Of a stretch of DNA of 64,000 nucleotides, positions 10,293-23,983 are shown piece by piece. A model generated the notes under the pieces. That model was given only the letters and a program-made list of their open reading frames with translations. It did not search any database and was not told the origin of the DNA. The position numbers and the translations under genes are program-made. Source of the DNA: Prunus persica (lineage: Eukaryota; Streptophyta; Magnoliopsida; Rosales; Rosaceae); contig NC_034013.1 in assembly GCF_000346465.2 (NCBI RefSeq), positions 4,819,791 through 4,883,790 of the forward strand. The letters run 5' to 3'. The stretch's first letter is position 1, and the number at the start of each line of letters is the position of its first letter.

Positions 10293-10444
10293 TGTTATAA
10301 AACCAAAGAATTGAGGAGAGAATTTAGGAGTAGAGAATTGTTGTTCTCTCTTCAGTATTATCTGTATGTTTACAAAGGAAGGATGTGAACCCTTTTGTAG
10401 GCAAAACCTTCCAACATGTGGGCTCCACCTTATAATTTACAACA
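10293..10444 (-). repeat. Element A 5' LTR
   Basis: 152 bp, TG...CA, three differences from the partner at 3714-3865; followed by target duplication TATAT at 10445-10449. Confidence 0.95.
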
Positions 10445-11436
10445 TATATTACCTTTTAACACAAATATTATCTTTTTACACTAATTGCTAAAAAGCAAAT
10501 AGATTTAATTCATTTTTCTATTCAAATGAAAGAACCTTCATTTAAGAAGAATATGCTTGGGTAGTAACTAGTGAGCACCTTCTCATTCGTACCGTGCATA
10601 ATACTGTTAAATGTTTTGACAGTCGTTCGCTATATACAAGCAATAATATATAAATTCTACCTCGGAGACATACAATTACTGTACAGTTCAAATATAGGTG
10701 GTCCGTCCACTACTAATTGTATTGATGTCTTCTATATTTCTTAAATCTAGGTGGTTAAAGTGGGGAAAATATCAATATATGCTTGGATTTTAGTAGTTGG
10801 CACGCATGTATGAAAAAGAATATTCTTTGATAAAACAAAATATTTATAATTTTTATTGTACATGTCATGCTCTTATTAGTCGATCTAGGATTATGTTGAA
10901 AAAGAAATAAGAAAAATTGTATTTCAAATTCAAAAACCAAAATTTGGCTTTAATCTCGAGATTGAAAGCAATAAAAAAGTAATTTAAAAATAGGTGTGGA
11001 ATAAAAACTTATAATGAATCAATTCAGACTCAGAATCTCATTAAATTAAACGGACCTAAACTGGTTAGTTATTGGTGTGGTCAATTTGGTTTAAGATCTA
11101 AGATCTCGAATCAAACTAAACGGTGCCCACCCTACATTTTAGTGAATTTACGGTTGTCATTTGGGATATAGTTCGTTGGTTGAGTTCTTCTACTTCTATC
11201 TATGTGGGTAAAGATTTAAGACACCTAGGCATCCAATGAAAACTTGTGTATACCCTCCTCCCACTGTCTCTTGTACTAAATAACAGTGAGTCGAACTAGT
11301 GGGCTTTGTAAGACGATGTGAAAACTATTTGTAGATGTCCACACCCAACATCTGAAGCTTTGCTGGTGTACGGTCTCACTGTCATGTTGTGGGCTGATTG
11401 CTACTCTAGTCTAGCGAGGATCTGGGCCAGGGGCAC
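10445..11436. other. Intergenic, nothing recognised
   Basis: AT-rich, no coding frame or repeat pair found; the last ~100 bases may hold the promoter of the snoRNA locus that follows. Confidence 0.4.
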
Positions 11437-11843
11437 TTGATCTCAGCCCACAAAGGAAAAGTAAATCTAGGGTTTTGCTCTCTCTCTCTCTCTCTCAGTG
11501 TCTATAAGTTGTCTGTTTCAGCCTCGTCTACTCCCTCGAGTCTCTCACTCGCTAAATCTCTGTGTTCTCTCTTCAGCACGCACACTCTGCCTTTTTTCTT
11601 TATCTTTCATTTTCATGGTTTGGTGACATGTTTTTGTTGTTGTTGTTGTTGTTAACTTGGATTTTTAGGAATGATAGATGAACGAAAGCGAGGTGACGAA
11701 AGAAATTCATGTATGTCAGTACACTGATAACAGTGTGATGTTACTGTGAATCCCGACAGGTTCTGATCGCTTTCACTCACACGTTTGTCTGAATTGCGTC
11801 AAATTCTTTTTGTTGGATGATTGGAGTGCTTCTTTTGTTGTTT

Positions 11844-11935
11844 GGGCAGCTGATGATTCTTATTGATATTAATGGGTAATTTGCGTCTGAAATATTCATT
11901 GATGTTTTATCTATCACCTTGGAGAACTGATGCCC
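11844..11935 (+). ncRNA. U16: Box C/D snoRNA guiding 18S rRNA (U16-like), copy 1
   Basis: A perfect 5-bp terminal stem GGGCA (11844-11848) / TGCCC (11931-11935) encloses box C TGATGA (11851-11856), D' CTGA (11887-11890), C' TGATGT (11900-11905) and D CTGA (11927-11930). The 13 bases upstream of D', TGGGTAATTTGCG, are the exact complement of the conserved 18S rRNA stretch CGCAAATTACCCA. The fifth base before D' (T, 11882) pairs with the first A of AAA, so that A is the predicted 2'-O-methyl target. From memory this is the site guided by U16 in animals and snR87 in yeast. The guide in front of box D was not placed. Confidence 0.85.
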
Positions 11936-12378
11936 TTGTTCTTTTCCATTTTCTCCTTAGCATATGTTTGTGGGTTTCTAGAATGCTACTTTCCTTTTGA
12001 ATTACTTTTTTGCTGCCACTGTCAGCACTAAAACCATTTTTCATTGTTTAATTTGCTCTTAAATGGTTACTATTTTTGTTTGAGGCCATGGTGATCCTAC
12101 CGACCCCTTTGGTTGCTTTCATACCGAGCATATGATGAATCTTTTTATTTTTGTAGTGTGGTTAAAGATATCTGTGGAGATAATACGTAATGGGTTTGAT
12201 GTATAGCTCTTTGGCCGGTAGGGATTGCAAATCTATTTACCTGTACTCTTAATATCAGAAGGAGGGATTGAATGAGGTTCGGGTTGAAGAGAAAATAAAA
12301 ATGTTTTCTTTTCTTTTGTATTGTGATCTTCATTGAAGAATATCTTAGAGTGGGATAAAATTCTTTGGAAGATGAGAA

Positions 12379-12462
12379 ATGGGTCATCTTCAAATTTGTA
12401 CTCCATTGGGGATGCTCTTAGAACATCTCTAAGAGCATCTTCAATGGTAGTCCAAATTTCGA
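12379..12462. repeat. Palindrome between the snoRNA copies
   Basis: GATGCTCTTAGA, 5-base loop ACATC, TCTAAGAGCATC (12410-12438) is a perfect 12-bp hairpin, extended outward with mismatches to about 33 bp per arm. The outer sequence CATCTTCAATGG resembles MITE ends, so this may be a small foldback element. Confidence 0.7.
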
Positions 12463-12639
12463 GAGGGTCTATTTTTACACTCCAAATGCTCTTCAAATTG
12501 TGTATTGCAAGGAGAAGAATTCATGTATGTCAGTACCCTGATAACAGTGTAATGTTACTGTGAATCCCGACAGGGTTTGATTGCTTTCTAGCTAACTTCC
12601 TTCCTTTTCCCTTGGATGGTTGGAATGCTTCTTTGCTTT

Positions 12640-12726
12640 GGGCAGCTGATGATTCTCATTGATATAATGGGTAATTTGCATCTGAAATATTCATTGATGT
12701 TTTATCATCTTGGAGAACTGATGCCC
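12640..12726 (+). ncRNA. U16: Box C/D snoRNA guiding 18S rRNA (U16-like), copy 2
   Basis: Same architecture as copy 1 and 796 bp downstream: stem GGGCA (12640-12644) / TGCCC (12722-12726), box C TGATGA (12647-12652), D' CTGA (12682-12685), C' TGATGT (12695-12700), D CTGA (12718-12721). The guide is GGGTAATTTGCA: one G-to-A change two bases before D' leaves the target base and the rest of the duplex paired. The boxes and stem are unchanged while the surrounding duplicate has drifted, which supports a working RNA. Confidence 0.83.
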
Positions 12727-13080
12727 TTGTTCTTTTCCATATTCACCTTGGCATATCTGTGTGTTTCTAGATTGTTTCTGTCCGTTTGAATTACTTTTTT
12801 ATTGCCATTCTCATTACCAAAATCACTTTTCATTATTTATTGTGGTCTTAAAATGGTGGCTATTTTGTTTGAGACAATGGTGTGCTTAACCTTGATCCTA
12901 CCAACCCCTTTGGGTGCTTTAATAGCGAGCATACGCTGAATTTTCATTTTTTTAGTGTGGTTCAATATGTCTGTGGAGATGTTGTGGAATGGGGTTTATG
13001 TATAACTCTGTGGCTAGTAGGGACTGTAAATCTACTTACCTGTATTGTTGACATCAGAAGTAAGGATTGAGTGAGGTTAG

Positions 13081-13796
13081 AGATCATTATTTTGGCGAGA
13101 AGTTGCCGGTATTGTGGTATTGTTCATTTAATTGTTGCCAAATTTTAGCTAAAACAGTTGGTTATTAGGGCATTCCAACAAAGCCATTTGAGCATTCAAA
13201 TGCATTATTTTCACTTTTTTCATAGCAAATGGCAATGCTATTATTTGAAATAGTGAATGGCATATTGGGGGAGGTCGTTCAATGTGAAAATTTGGCATTG
13301 TTGTCCATCCTAAATTGTGGCAAGAGGATTGCTAGGTACCTTCCCTTGCTATCTTATTCTTCTTACCTTTCTCATTCGCCTGCAGTCTTGTGTATCATGC
13401 AAATACATATGCTAAACCTTTAATTTTTTCAAAACATATTATTTCTGACATGCTTACCCTTAATGAATGCTTTAGCTAACTCTCATATAAGGGTAAGTAA
13501 GGGTGATTGAAATTTATGTTTTGAAAGAGTTGGAGACTTCAGTGTTAAGTGCTTAAGTAATACACAGCACGAGAATGGGTAGGCTAGATTGAATAAGATA
13601 AGAGGGGAAGGTAGCTAGCATTCCTCTAATTTTATATGAAAGGTGTACAAAATCCAATTTGGTATCATCACCTTTTTCCAAATTATTAGTTCTTGTCTTT
13701 GTTTAAATTTTTGAGCTCAATAGTCACGAAAGTCAATATTTCAGACAAACAAATAAGCAGATGAATGTTTTTGTAAATGTTGTTGCCTTGAGTTTC
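13081..13796. other. Intergenic, nothing recognised
   Basis: No gene found. The right end should contain the 3' untranslated region of the minus-strand dioxygenase gene. Confidence 0.4.
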
Positions 13797-15633
13797 TCAC
13801 TGCTTCAATTTCATATGGTCGAGTAGGTGTTTGCCGTCAAGTTTGCTGGTTACAACAAGTCTAATGTACTCCTCATTGCTTATAGCCTTGTAGTTTGCTG
13901 CCTTCTCCTTGACAAGATCGGGCAGAGGACCAATCATGCTCATCATATTTGGGCTGTGAAATCCTGCAATTGAAAGCCGTTCCCTTTCTGTGTTCACCAC
14001 AGCCCTGTGCTCAATGCTCTTATATTCTCCATTACTCAATATCTGCAACAACATAGTGATTAGATGGAAAGCGTCAAGTACTGTTGGAGAGACTACATTT
14101 GTTTGACAGTATTATGTTCCAAATGGAGTATACATTATCACATTGATTGTTCATAGGCACATTACTTCTATACAATGTGGTCAAAAAATGTGGTTTATCA
14201 ATCTTATAAACTATTGAGTATTCATTGTGGTACCTCAATGATGTCGCCGATGTTGACGATTAATGCACCGGGTACTGGCTTTATAGGTACCCATTTGCCA
14301 TTGTTCTTGATTTGTAACCCTTGAACATCATTAACTTGAATTAGTAGAGTCAAACCCACAGCATCGGAGTGTGGAGTGAGACCCATAACCCTGCTAGCCT
14401 GCGGACAAGGTGGATAATAATTCATTCTTAGACCTTGAGTTCCATCCTCAAACATGCTTGCTAGCTTCTCTGAATTGAGCCCCAGGTTCTTACATATTAA
14501 CTTCCATAGGTACTTTGTCACTTCCTGTAGTTCCACCGAGTACTTATCCAGGGTCTCCCTGGTAGCAAAGTGACCAATAATTAGTACATCAATATAGCAA
14601 CGTGACTAATGCTAATGGCTCGTGTTCAATGCCGAGCCATTTTTTCTGTGTCAGAATACGAGTTAAAGGAGTTTGTTGTGTCAAAATCGAGTTACTTGTG
14701 TTGACACTAATCCGACTCTTGTTAATTATTTAAGTTAACATGTCCTTTTATATTCATGTTAGGCTATGTTAGGTTCGAGTTCGGTTGTCATGTCAAAAAT
14801 TGCCACACCTAAATTGAATGACAAAAATAAAACAACGAAAGAAAAACCCAAGGCTTAGAACTTGATCGGATCTTAAAGAATTATAGTTATTGCTAATCGC
14901 ATGTTTGATTTGATTTAGAATATTGATCATAGACTGCATAAGTACCTGAAAGAAGTGGGAAGGGTAGGCCAGAATGTAAGATTTCTTAGGGAGACTGGTT
15001 GAGAGAGAAGGAAGAGCATGTCCCCCCAGTCAAGTTTTTGCTCTTCAGAAACAACGAAGGCTTGGCCATAGCCTTCAATATGATTCGGCAGCTGAGCATA
15101 AGCCTTCTTTTCTTCTAATGGCAGCTGGAAGAACTCCTTTGTGTCACTCTTGATTTTCTCAATCACTTCTTCTGATACCCCATGATTGATCAACTGCACC
15201 AACACCACAATTCATATCAAGACATCTAACTATTAATGTAAATCTTATAGCGGATAATATCCGGAACAGGACCTCGGATGAAGGAGTAAATGCTTTTAAA
15301 CTTTCAACTATACGTTTATATTTAAAAGACAGCAACTAATACCTGAAAGAAACCCCAGTCCTTACAAGCCAAGTGAAGCTTTGCCAATTCCTCACCATGG
15401 CCTAATGGATCCCCTATTAGCTTGCTCATATCAACTACCGGAATTTGAAGCGAGTCCTCCATGGAAACTTCCTCATGTTCAATTTCAGGCCGGATGTATC
15501 GGGGCGGGATTTCCTTCAAGTTGTTGGAAGCAAGAGCTTGAACATTCTCAACTGGGAGAGAACCACCCAGGTCCTTTCTGCTGAGTACCTCAGTCTCCAT
15601 TCTCACACTGAGGATTGAAATTCTTTCTGCCAT
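13797..15633 (-). CDS. SRG1: SRG1-like 2-oxoglutarate/Fe(II) dioxygenase
   Basis: Four exons: 15343-15633, 14946-15193, 14234-14558 and 13797-14042. All have GT-AG junctions and join to 1110 bp, 369 residues. The N-terminal DIOX_N domain (about 60-160, IPVVDMSKL...) precedes the 2OG-FeII_Oxy domain. Iron ligands are H243 and D245 (TPHSDAVG) and H300 (IEHRAVV); R310-x-S312 (RLS) binds 2-oxoglutarate. NYYPPCPQ is the usual family block. Such enzymes hydroxylate or demethylate small molecules in the cytosol; SRG1-like members are linked to senescence and specialised metabolism, and the substrate cannot be read from the sequence. The start ATG at 15633 fits family length (about 350-370). All key residues are intact. 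It faces the same way as the peroxidase gene next to it, with no sign of co-regulation. Confidence 0.93.
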
Positions 15634-16392
15634 ATATTATAGACATTCTGCTATATAGATATGTACTTTGGTGAACACAACTCTAATCAATGCCACGTGG
15701 AGTGCTAAGCATCTGTTTGCATCTACCCTTTTTGGACGGCATTGGATCTTAATTATTTGTTTAGGGAAAGCTTGTCTTTCGAAGAAACAAAGATGCTTAG
15801 CTTGTTATTTATGTTCTCAAACAAAAACAAGAGTAAATTCTTAAATTTGCTCATCCGGCATTTTTTGTTGTTATTGAAAGTGCAATTGTTCTTTATTTTA
15901 AGTTTAACCTAAAAATTAAAGGGTCAAATTACATTTTTGGACATACAAGTCTAACATTGTTAAGAAATCAAGTCCTACAAGTCTAACATTATTTAAAAAA
16001 TCAAGTCCCTATAAGTAACATTGTTTTGGGTGATTGTAAATATTCCAGGGAGACAAAAGTGTCCTCACATGTGACGGTTTCATATTGCCATGTCGTATTC
16101 CATCTATTATTTTGATAATATTTATAATTTAAATATTGTCATGTCGTATTGATTCATCATTGATCTTTTAAATCTTTTATGTTTTTATTTTTCGTCAATG
16201 AAAAAGGCGCTTCGAACTCATAAGATCTTTCAACTCTAAAAATGAAAAATACCAACTAACCATTAGAAGATATTAGAAGATCGGGTGAAGTCTATTTAAA
16301 GTGCTATCAGTAATTTCTAAAGCATGTATTGCAGATAATAAGAAACCCATAAAATGAACTTCGAGTTCAATATCATACATGCACTACCTAGG
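15634..16392. other. Intergenic between dioxygenase and peroxidase
   Basis: Probable promoter of the dioxygenase at the left. Around 15940-16030 a short unit, AAGTCTAACATT...AATCAAGTCC, repeats about three times imperfectly. No gene seen. Confidence 0.4.
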
Positions 16393-19504
<3,112 letters not shown>

Positions 19505-22500
19505 TTAATAGTCCAAATCCTCATCTTCATCCAGGAAGATCTCAGGATGAACGGCTACACTAGTGCAATTGAGCGCTCGTTGCAGCTTCCAATGATCTAG
19601 GACTTCAACTTCAACCATGAAGACTGAACTAACTGGTCGATGATCTGAAAGCTTTATTTCTGCCCGCTCGTAAGAAAGTTGTCTGATGCCTTTTCCTAGC
19701 CATAGTATACGATCACACCTATTACAGGAATACCAAGTACATAAAGAGGAAATACTCATCAATTGACTGAATCATGGTAATAACTTCACCACTATATTGA
19801 CTGGAAAAAGTACAAAGAGTCGTGAAGCTGAAGATTATTCTATGGTGTGGTCTCTTATAGAATTCCCCCCTACCCAACAAAAGGAAAAACAATCGTGAGT
19901 GAAGGCGCAGTTTCTAAAAATTAAATACACTGTCAATTCAACATTATCAAGTTACCTACTCAAATTGACTAGTTTTGATGTTCTACAACAAATGAGAAAG
20001 TTAACTAATACTGTCCAAGTTCTTGACAACTGTCTAGTTGCACTGAAATACAAATTGGAAACATAGTCCACAGAAGCTTGAACAACCATATTTAGTACAG
20101 TTTCTAAGCATCGGTGAAATATTCAATCAGAATTTTAAAAAAATGTAGAAATATCATAAAAATATCAATACCTTGAGTGCTCATGAGTTTTCTGTTTCCT
20201 TTTCTTCTAAGCAACTCAAAGGGCAATGAACTATTCTATGCTTGGTGAAAAAAGTGATGTTGTAACAATTACAATCATCTGGTCCCACAAAAGTTGTACT
20301 TACCATGCTGGTGATCTCTTCTTCTCTCCTTCTTTTATGTTCTCTCCAAAATATCTGTCAGAGTTTATCTCATACTTATATGTAGGTGGAAAGTTTATCA
20401 CTCCCTCTTTCCATCCTTCGAATACATGCCCACTGCGGAGTTCTTTGTTTAGCTGCATATGGAGTGATTGCATTAAACGGCAGTTCAGTTCACAAAATAT
20501 TTATGCTGTTTCCTGAACTATTCATGAAGAACATTGTAGGATTTCAGAAAAAATAATAATAATAATAATAATTTGAATGAATAATGTCTATTCTTAGTAG
20601 TGTCCTCAGCAACCCTAAGAATTAAAATCAAATGTGAACAACTTAAGACCATAAGCTTGGACTCAAAGTTAGATCCAATATTTAGTTGCATAAGGTATCA
20701 TTGAGATTTGGAAGCAGAATTCGTGTATCATTGCCCGGTAAAGTGAATTCGGGTCATAAAAGTTTCATACTGAGAATAAAAATTAAATATATTGGAATGG
20801 TTGTGCAAAAAGTTCGATGATCTCACCTGATCATTGCTGACAAGTTCATCCCACCGTTTGAGAGCAATGAGCTTCCTTACATCTGCGTCTTCCATATTGA
20901 GACGATAGTTTAAATCCCCAAACCAGAAAATCTGGCTGTTCATAGAAGCACCCCAATCACATCAAATCACAGTTCACATTGGTATATTATAGATATGAAA
21001 AAGAAGAGAGAGGTTCAACCATAAAATGACAAATTGGGCAGTTCGTTTCTTATTTTAATTGTCTACAGATAAACATAATTTATTTTTCTCTCTGTCCTCC
21101 ACAATATTAAGTCATAACAAAGATAGATGATGGCAAAAATAAAAATAAAAATAGATGGCTTATAGTCTTATGAAGCGGCCAACTTAAACACATATAATTA
21201 AAAAGCATGTCAACTGTATGCTTACTCATGAGAGGGAATTGTCAGCGGTTGATCTGTATCAAAGACAGACGAGAAACAGGTACGTCGTATAATTTCATAC
21301 ACATCTGAGTTCCGCCTTTGATCAGCCCCCTCCTTCTGACCAGAGGACAGATGAGAACAAACAAAGCACATTCGCGATTGGAAAAGGGACATACTAACGG
21401 AAACTGATCCCTGCTTGAACAACCATGAATTACGAAGATGGTCAATAGCATTAAGGCAAGAACATTCAACAATTGATCAGCACATTATAACATGTTGTCT
21501 CCTCTACAATTAATGCAATCTCCAGCCTGCAGTTGATCACATTTTAATGCATCAGTATGTTGAGGGACACTGTTTTTTTTTTTTCATTTGAAATCAAAAC
21601 AAGTGAACTCATAGAACATGGCTCACTATCATCGTGAAATAAACACAGCACCCTACATTAGCTTGATGCAATACAATGTAACCTACTCCAGATTGTAGAT
21701 TGTGATTGAGAAAAAAACACCCCTTTCAATTCCAAATTCATATTGTCTTAACTTTCTTAAGGTTGGGGAACACCAACATCTTTTCCACATAAGATGATGC
21801 ACTTCAAGCATGAAAAAAAAAAACAGGAAGTACCTTGTTTCCCATGAAGCCCATTAGACCAACCCCAACTGGAGATACTTTCAGATTGTTAATGTGTCTC
21901 CTCAACTTCTTACGCACCCAGACGGATATATATATCCCTACCATTTGCTTGCTGACAATTCGGACATATGTAGAAGGTAACTTCGCTCCATCGTCGATAA
22001 CTTCATTTTTCAGTTGTTCATTTGGTAATTCATCAAAGATATTATCTTCCCCTTCCAAAAAACTGTCAGACACATTAGAGAGAGTGTCAAAAACTCGAGG
22101 CATCTCTTGCTGCTCCACAGAGATTGATCTCCTCAGGTTCCCAGAGCTATGGTGTGATCTTTTCAATCCACCATCTTTTTGGGAAATTTGAGGATTGAAT
22201 ATTAAAGGATTATCCGACGTATTAAAGCTCATTCTTGCAGAACTGCTCAGCACCCGCCGCAATTTGGAACTGGTGAAGACAACTTGAGGGGTTGCATCTA
22301 ATGAAAGTTCAGGCCAATCTAACCTACTATCGCAATCAATGCCATAAATTCTCCTCCATTGCAAATTTCTCCCAATGCTGAGTACTTTATTCAATTGACC
22401 ATGTTCCAAGTCACAACCATTAGTAGCTCCAACATATTCCTTGCCCAGAAAATCTAACGGATGAGCATTAGTTTCTGCAAGTACATCAGCAACAGAAGAA

Positions 22501-23983
22501 GTCCTTTGTACTGGTGAAGGTGGAGCACTGTAGCATATGTGTTTGCTTTCAGGTTCCAAGGATTTGTTCAGAGTTTTTCGAATGATTGCCTCCCATTTTG
22601 GTATTGATTTGTTATCCTCTGCTCCCAGTACATTCCCAGCATTCAAAGGGACAACCTCTTGAAAACTGAACGATAATTAGTACCAATCAAATGAAAATGA
22701 AATGGAAACTAGATAAGATGTTGATAAAATACTTCTGGGTGAGCTCCTGCCACCAGAATATACCAGGCTAACCAGTTATCAAATGCAGTTTTTGAGGCAG
22801 GGGAGGAAAGATCCCGTATGCAACAAATCGTTGGAAGTGTGTGCCGAGGTGGATTATGTCAAGGAAGAAAGAATTATATAGGACCAACAACTGGAGGAGT
22901 AACTTACCCAAGAATGTAAACATCTGCTGGTTCTTCGGTACAAAGCCAATCGTCAATATCAAGATCTTCATACGGAAGTCTTCCACCAACATTCCAACTG
23001 CCTACTGTCACCCTACATACAACCATGTGCCCCAAGGTACATTCGAGTAAGAACCATACTGGTACTACTTCTAGGCTAACATTGAAAGTGTACGAGAATA
23101 ATAGCCAAACCTCACATCCTTTGTGTTTATGTACTGAGCACGTACAGTTTCTGATTTCCCTCTCCGGTGTTTTAACTGGTAGCCCTTAGATGGAATATCT
23201 GAGGCAAATTAAACAAACACATCATGTATATTAATAGGGAACATGGATATAAACACTTATGAGATACCTGAGAATGATCAAAAGTTGTTAAAGTATTCTT
23301 TAGATTTAGTTATGAAGCAGAAACAGCTATATGATTAAGATACCCAGAAATGGTTTCCTATTCAAGAAATTTCACCATTTACCTTTCCACTCTCTCATAT
23401 CAAAACTTGACATCAAAGCTAAAGGTCCAGAAATGATTTTAGTGATAAGAATTACAAGATTAAATAGGTAAGATGAGCTTAATTTGGAACAAGTAAATAC
23501 TCATAACGGAATTTACTGATATGAGCTGTGAAAAAAGAATTGCCTGAAAGTTGACTTCGGAAATCAGAATGGTTTTCTCTAAGGCCATGATCATCACGCA
23601 TGTGCTTTCTTGCATCTTTGAGAGAGTAACCTGGAAGACAAAAATTGCAGAAAACTTGATTAAGCGCAGGATACTCGAGAAACATAATGTTGAAGAGTAC
23701 AAAGCTGAGACCATGAAACCATACCGTCATCTTCACTTTCCGTTTCAGTTTCAGTTTCAGTTTCAGTATCAACCTCATCTGCACTGAAATCATATTCCTT
23801 TGGCTTTATGTTTAGCCATTTCTTCATCATAAGGGAAGGCCAGAAAGCCTGCAATAAAATGCAACATGAGCAGATCAATAGCTGAAAACCATGTGCTGAA
23901 AACCATGAGCTGAATCTTGAGATTCATAATAGTGGTTGACAGAAAAAGCGTACCTCAGAGGGCTTTCCTCTTCTGCTTTTCAT
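19505..23983 (-). CDS. IP5P2: Type I inositol-polyphosphate 5-phosphatase, IP5P2-like
   Basis: Ten exons: 23954-23983, 23725-23848, 23517-23630, 23111-23198, 22908-23012, 21834-22665, 21226-21410, 20827-20935, 20304-20452 and 19505-19718. All joins keep frame and give 649 residues, close to the ~646 I recall for Arabidopsis IP5P2. The start [10 protein letters not shown], then [13 protein letters not shown], is typical of plant type I enzymes. Catalytic motifs: [10 protein letters not shown] (~495-504), [13 protein letters not shown] (~577-589) and [10 protein letters not shown] (~602). A long Ser-rich linker of ~250 residues splits the catalytic domain after [14 protein letters not shown]. 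These enzymes remove the 5-phosphate of Ins(1,4,5)P3 and Ins(1,3,4,5)P4, ending calcium signals in ABA, light and drought responses. [11 protein letters not shown] stretch is encoded by a hexanucleotide repeat in exon 2. No break seen. Exon 3 could also end at 23544 with a GC donor. Confidence 0.93.
23735..23775 (-). repeat. In-frame ACTGAA repeat in exon 2 of the 5-phosphatase
   Basis: On the minus strand ACTGAA occurs about four times in a row, then ACGGAAAGTGAAG, encoding Thr-Glu repeats in an acidic segment. Changes in repeat number would not shift the frame. Confidence 0.85.

Larger units (their letters stand above)
3714..10444 (-). mobile_element. Non-autonomous LTR retrotransposon, element A
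   Basis: Two 152-bp direct LTRs (3714-3865, 10293-10444) differ at three positions, all transitions. Each runs TG...CA, and both sides carry the 5-bp target duplication TATAT (3709-3713, 10445-10449). The PBS (rc of 10281-10292, CGTTATCAGCAC) and the polypurine tract (rc of 3866-3876, CCAAGGGGGAG) place transcription on the minus strand, so the 5' LTR is the right-hand one. The 6.4-kb interior has no gag, protease, RT or integrase. It holds, in element order: host-gene fragments, a hairpin array, short palindromes, an antisense ORF and three PPT-proximal repeats. It is a sister of the element at 55807-62070. Confidence 0.93.
11437..13080 (+). ncRNA. Probable snoRNA host transcript, internally duplicated
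   Basis: A pyrimidine-rich leader typical of plant transcription starts (CTAGGGTTTTGCTCTCTC..., 11470-11500) is followed by T-rich intron-like sequence and exon-like blocks with possible acceptors (TTTTTAG at ~11669, TTTTTGTAG at ~12156) and donors (GACAG/GTT at ~11760). About 550 bp (11700-12270) is tandemly repeated at 12518-13075 at roughly 80% identity, and each copy contains one box C/D snoRNA. No long protein frame is conserved between the copies, which fits a non-coding host gene. Exon boundaries and the 3' end are uncertain. Confidence 0.5.

Noticed and set aside
11437..11655. 72-codon frame at the start of the snoRNA locus
   Set aside because: Pyrimidine-rich leader ending in a (TTG)n run; not conserved in the downstream duplicate.
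11700..11766. Possible second snoRNA (GTGATGTT ... TTCTGAT) in the duplicated exon-like block
   Set aside because: No convincing box C with terminal stem, and the D-like CTGA is TTGA in copy 2.
23517..23544. GC donor (CAG/GCAATT) at the end of 5-phosphatase exon 3
   Set aside because: A normal GT donor (ATCA/GTAAAT) 27 bp further on keeps the frame, so a GC-AG intron is not needed; only cDNA could decide.
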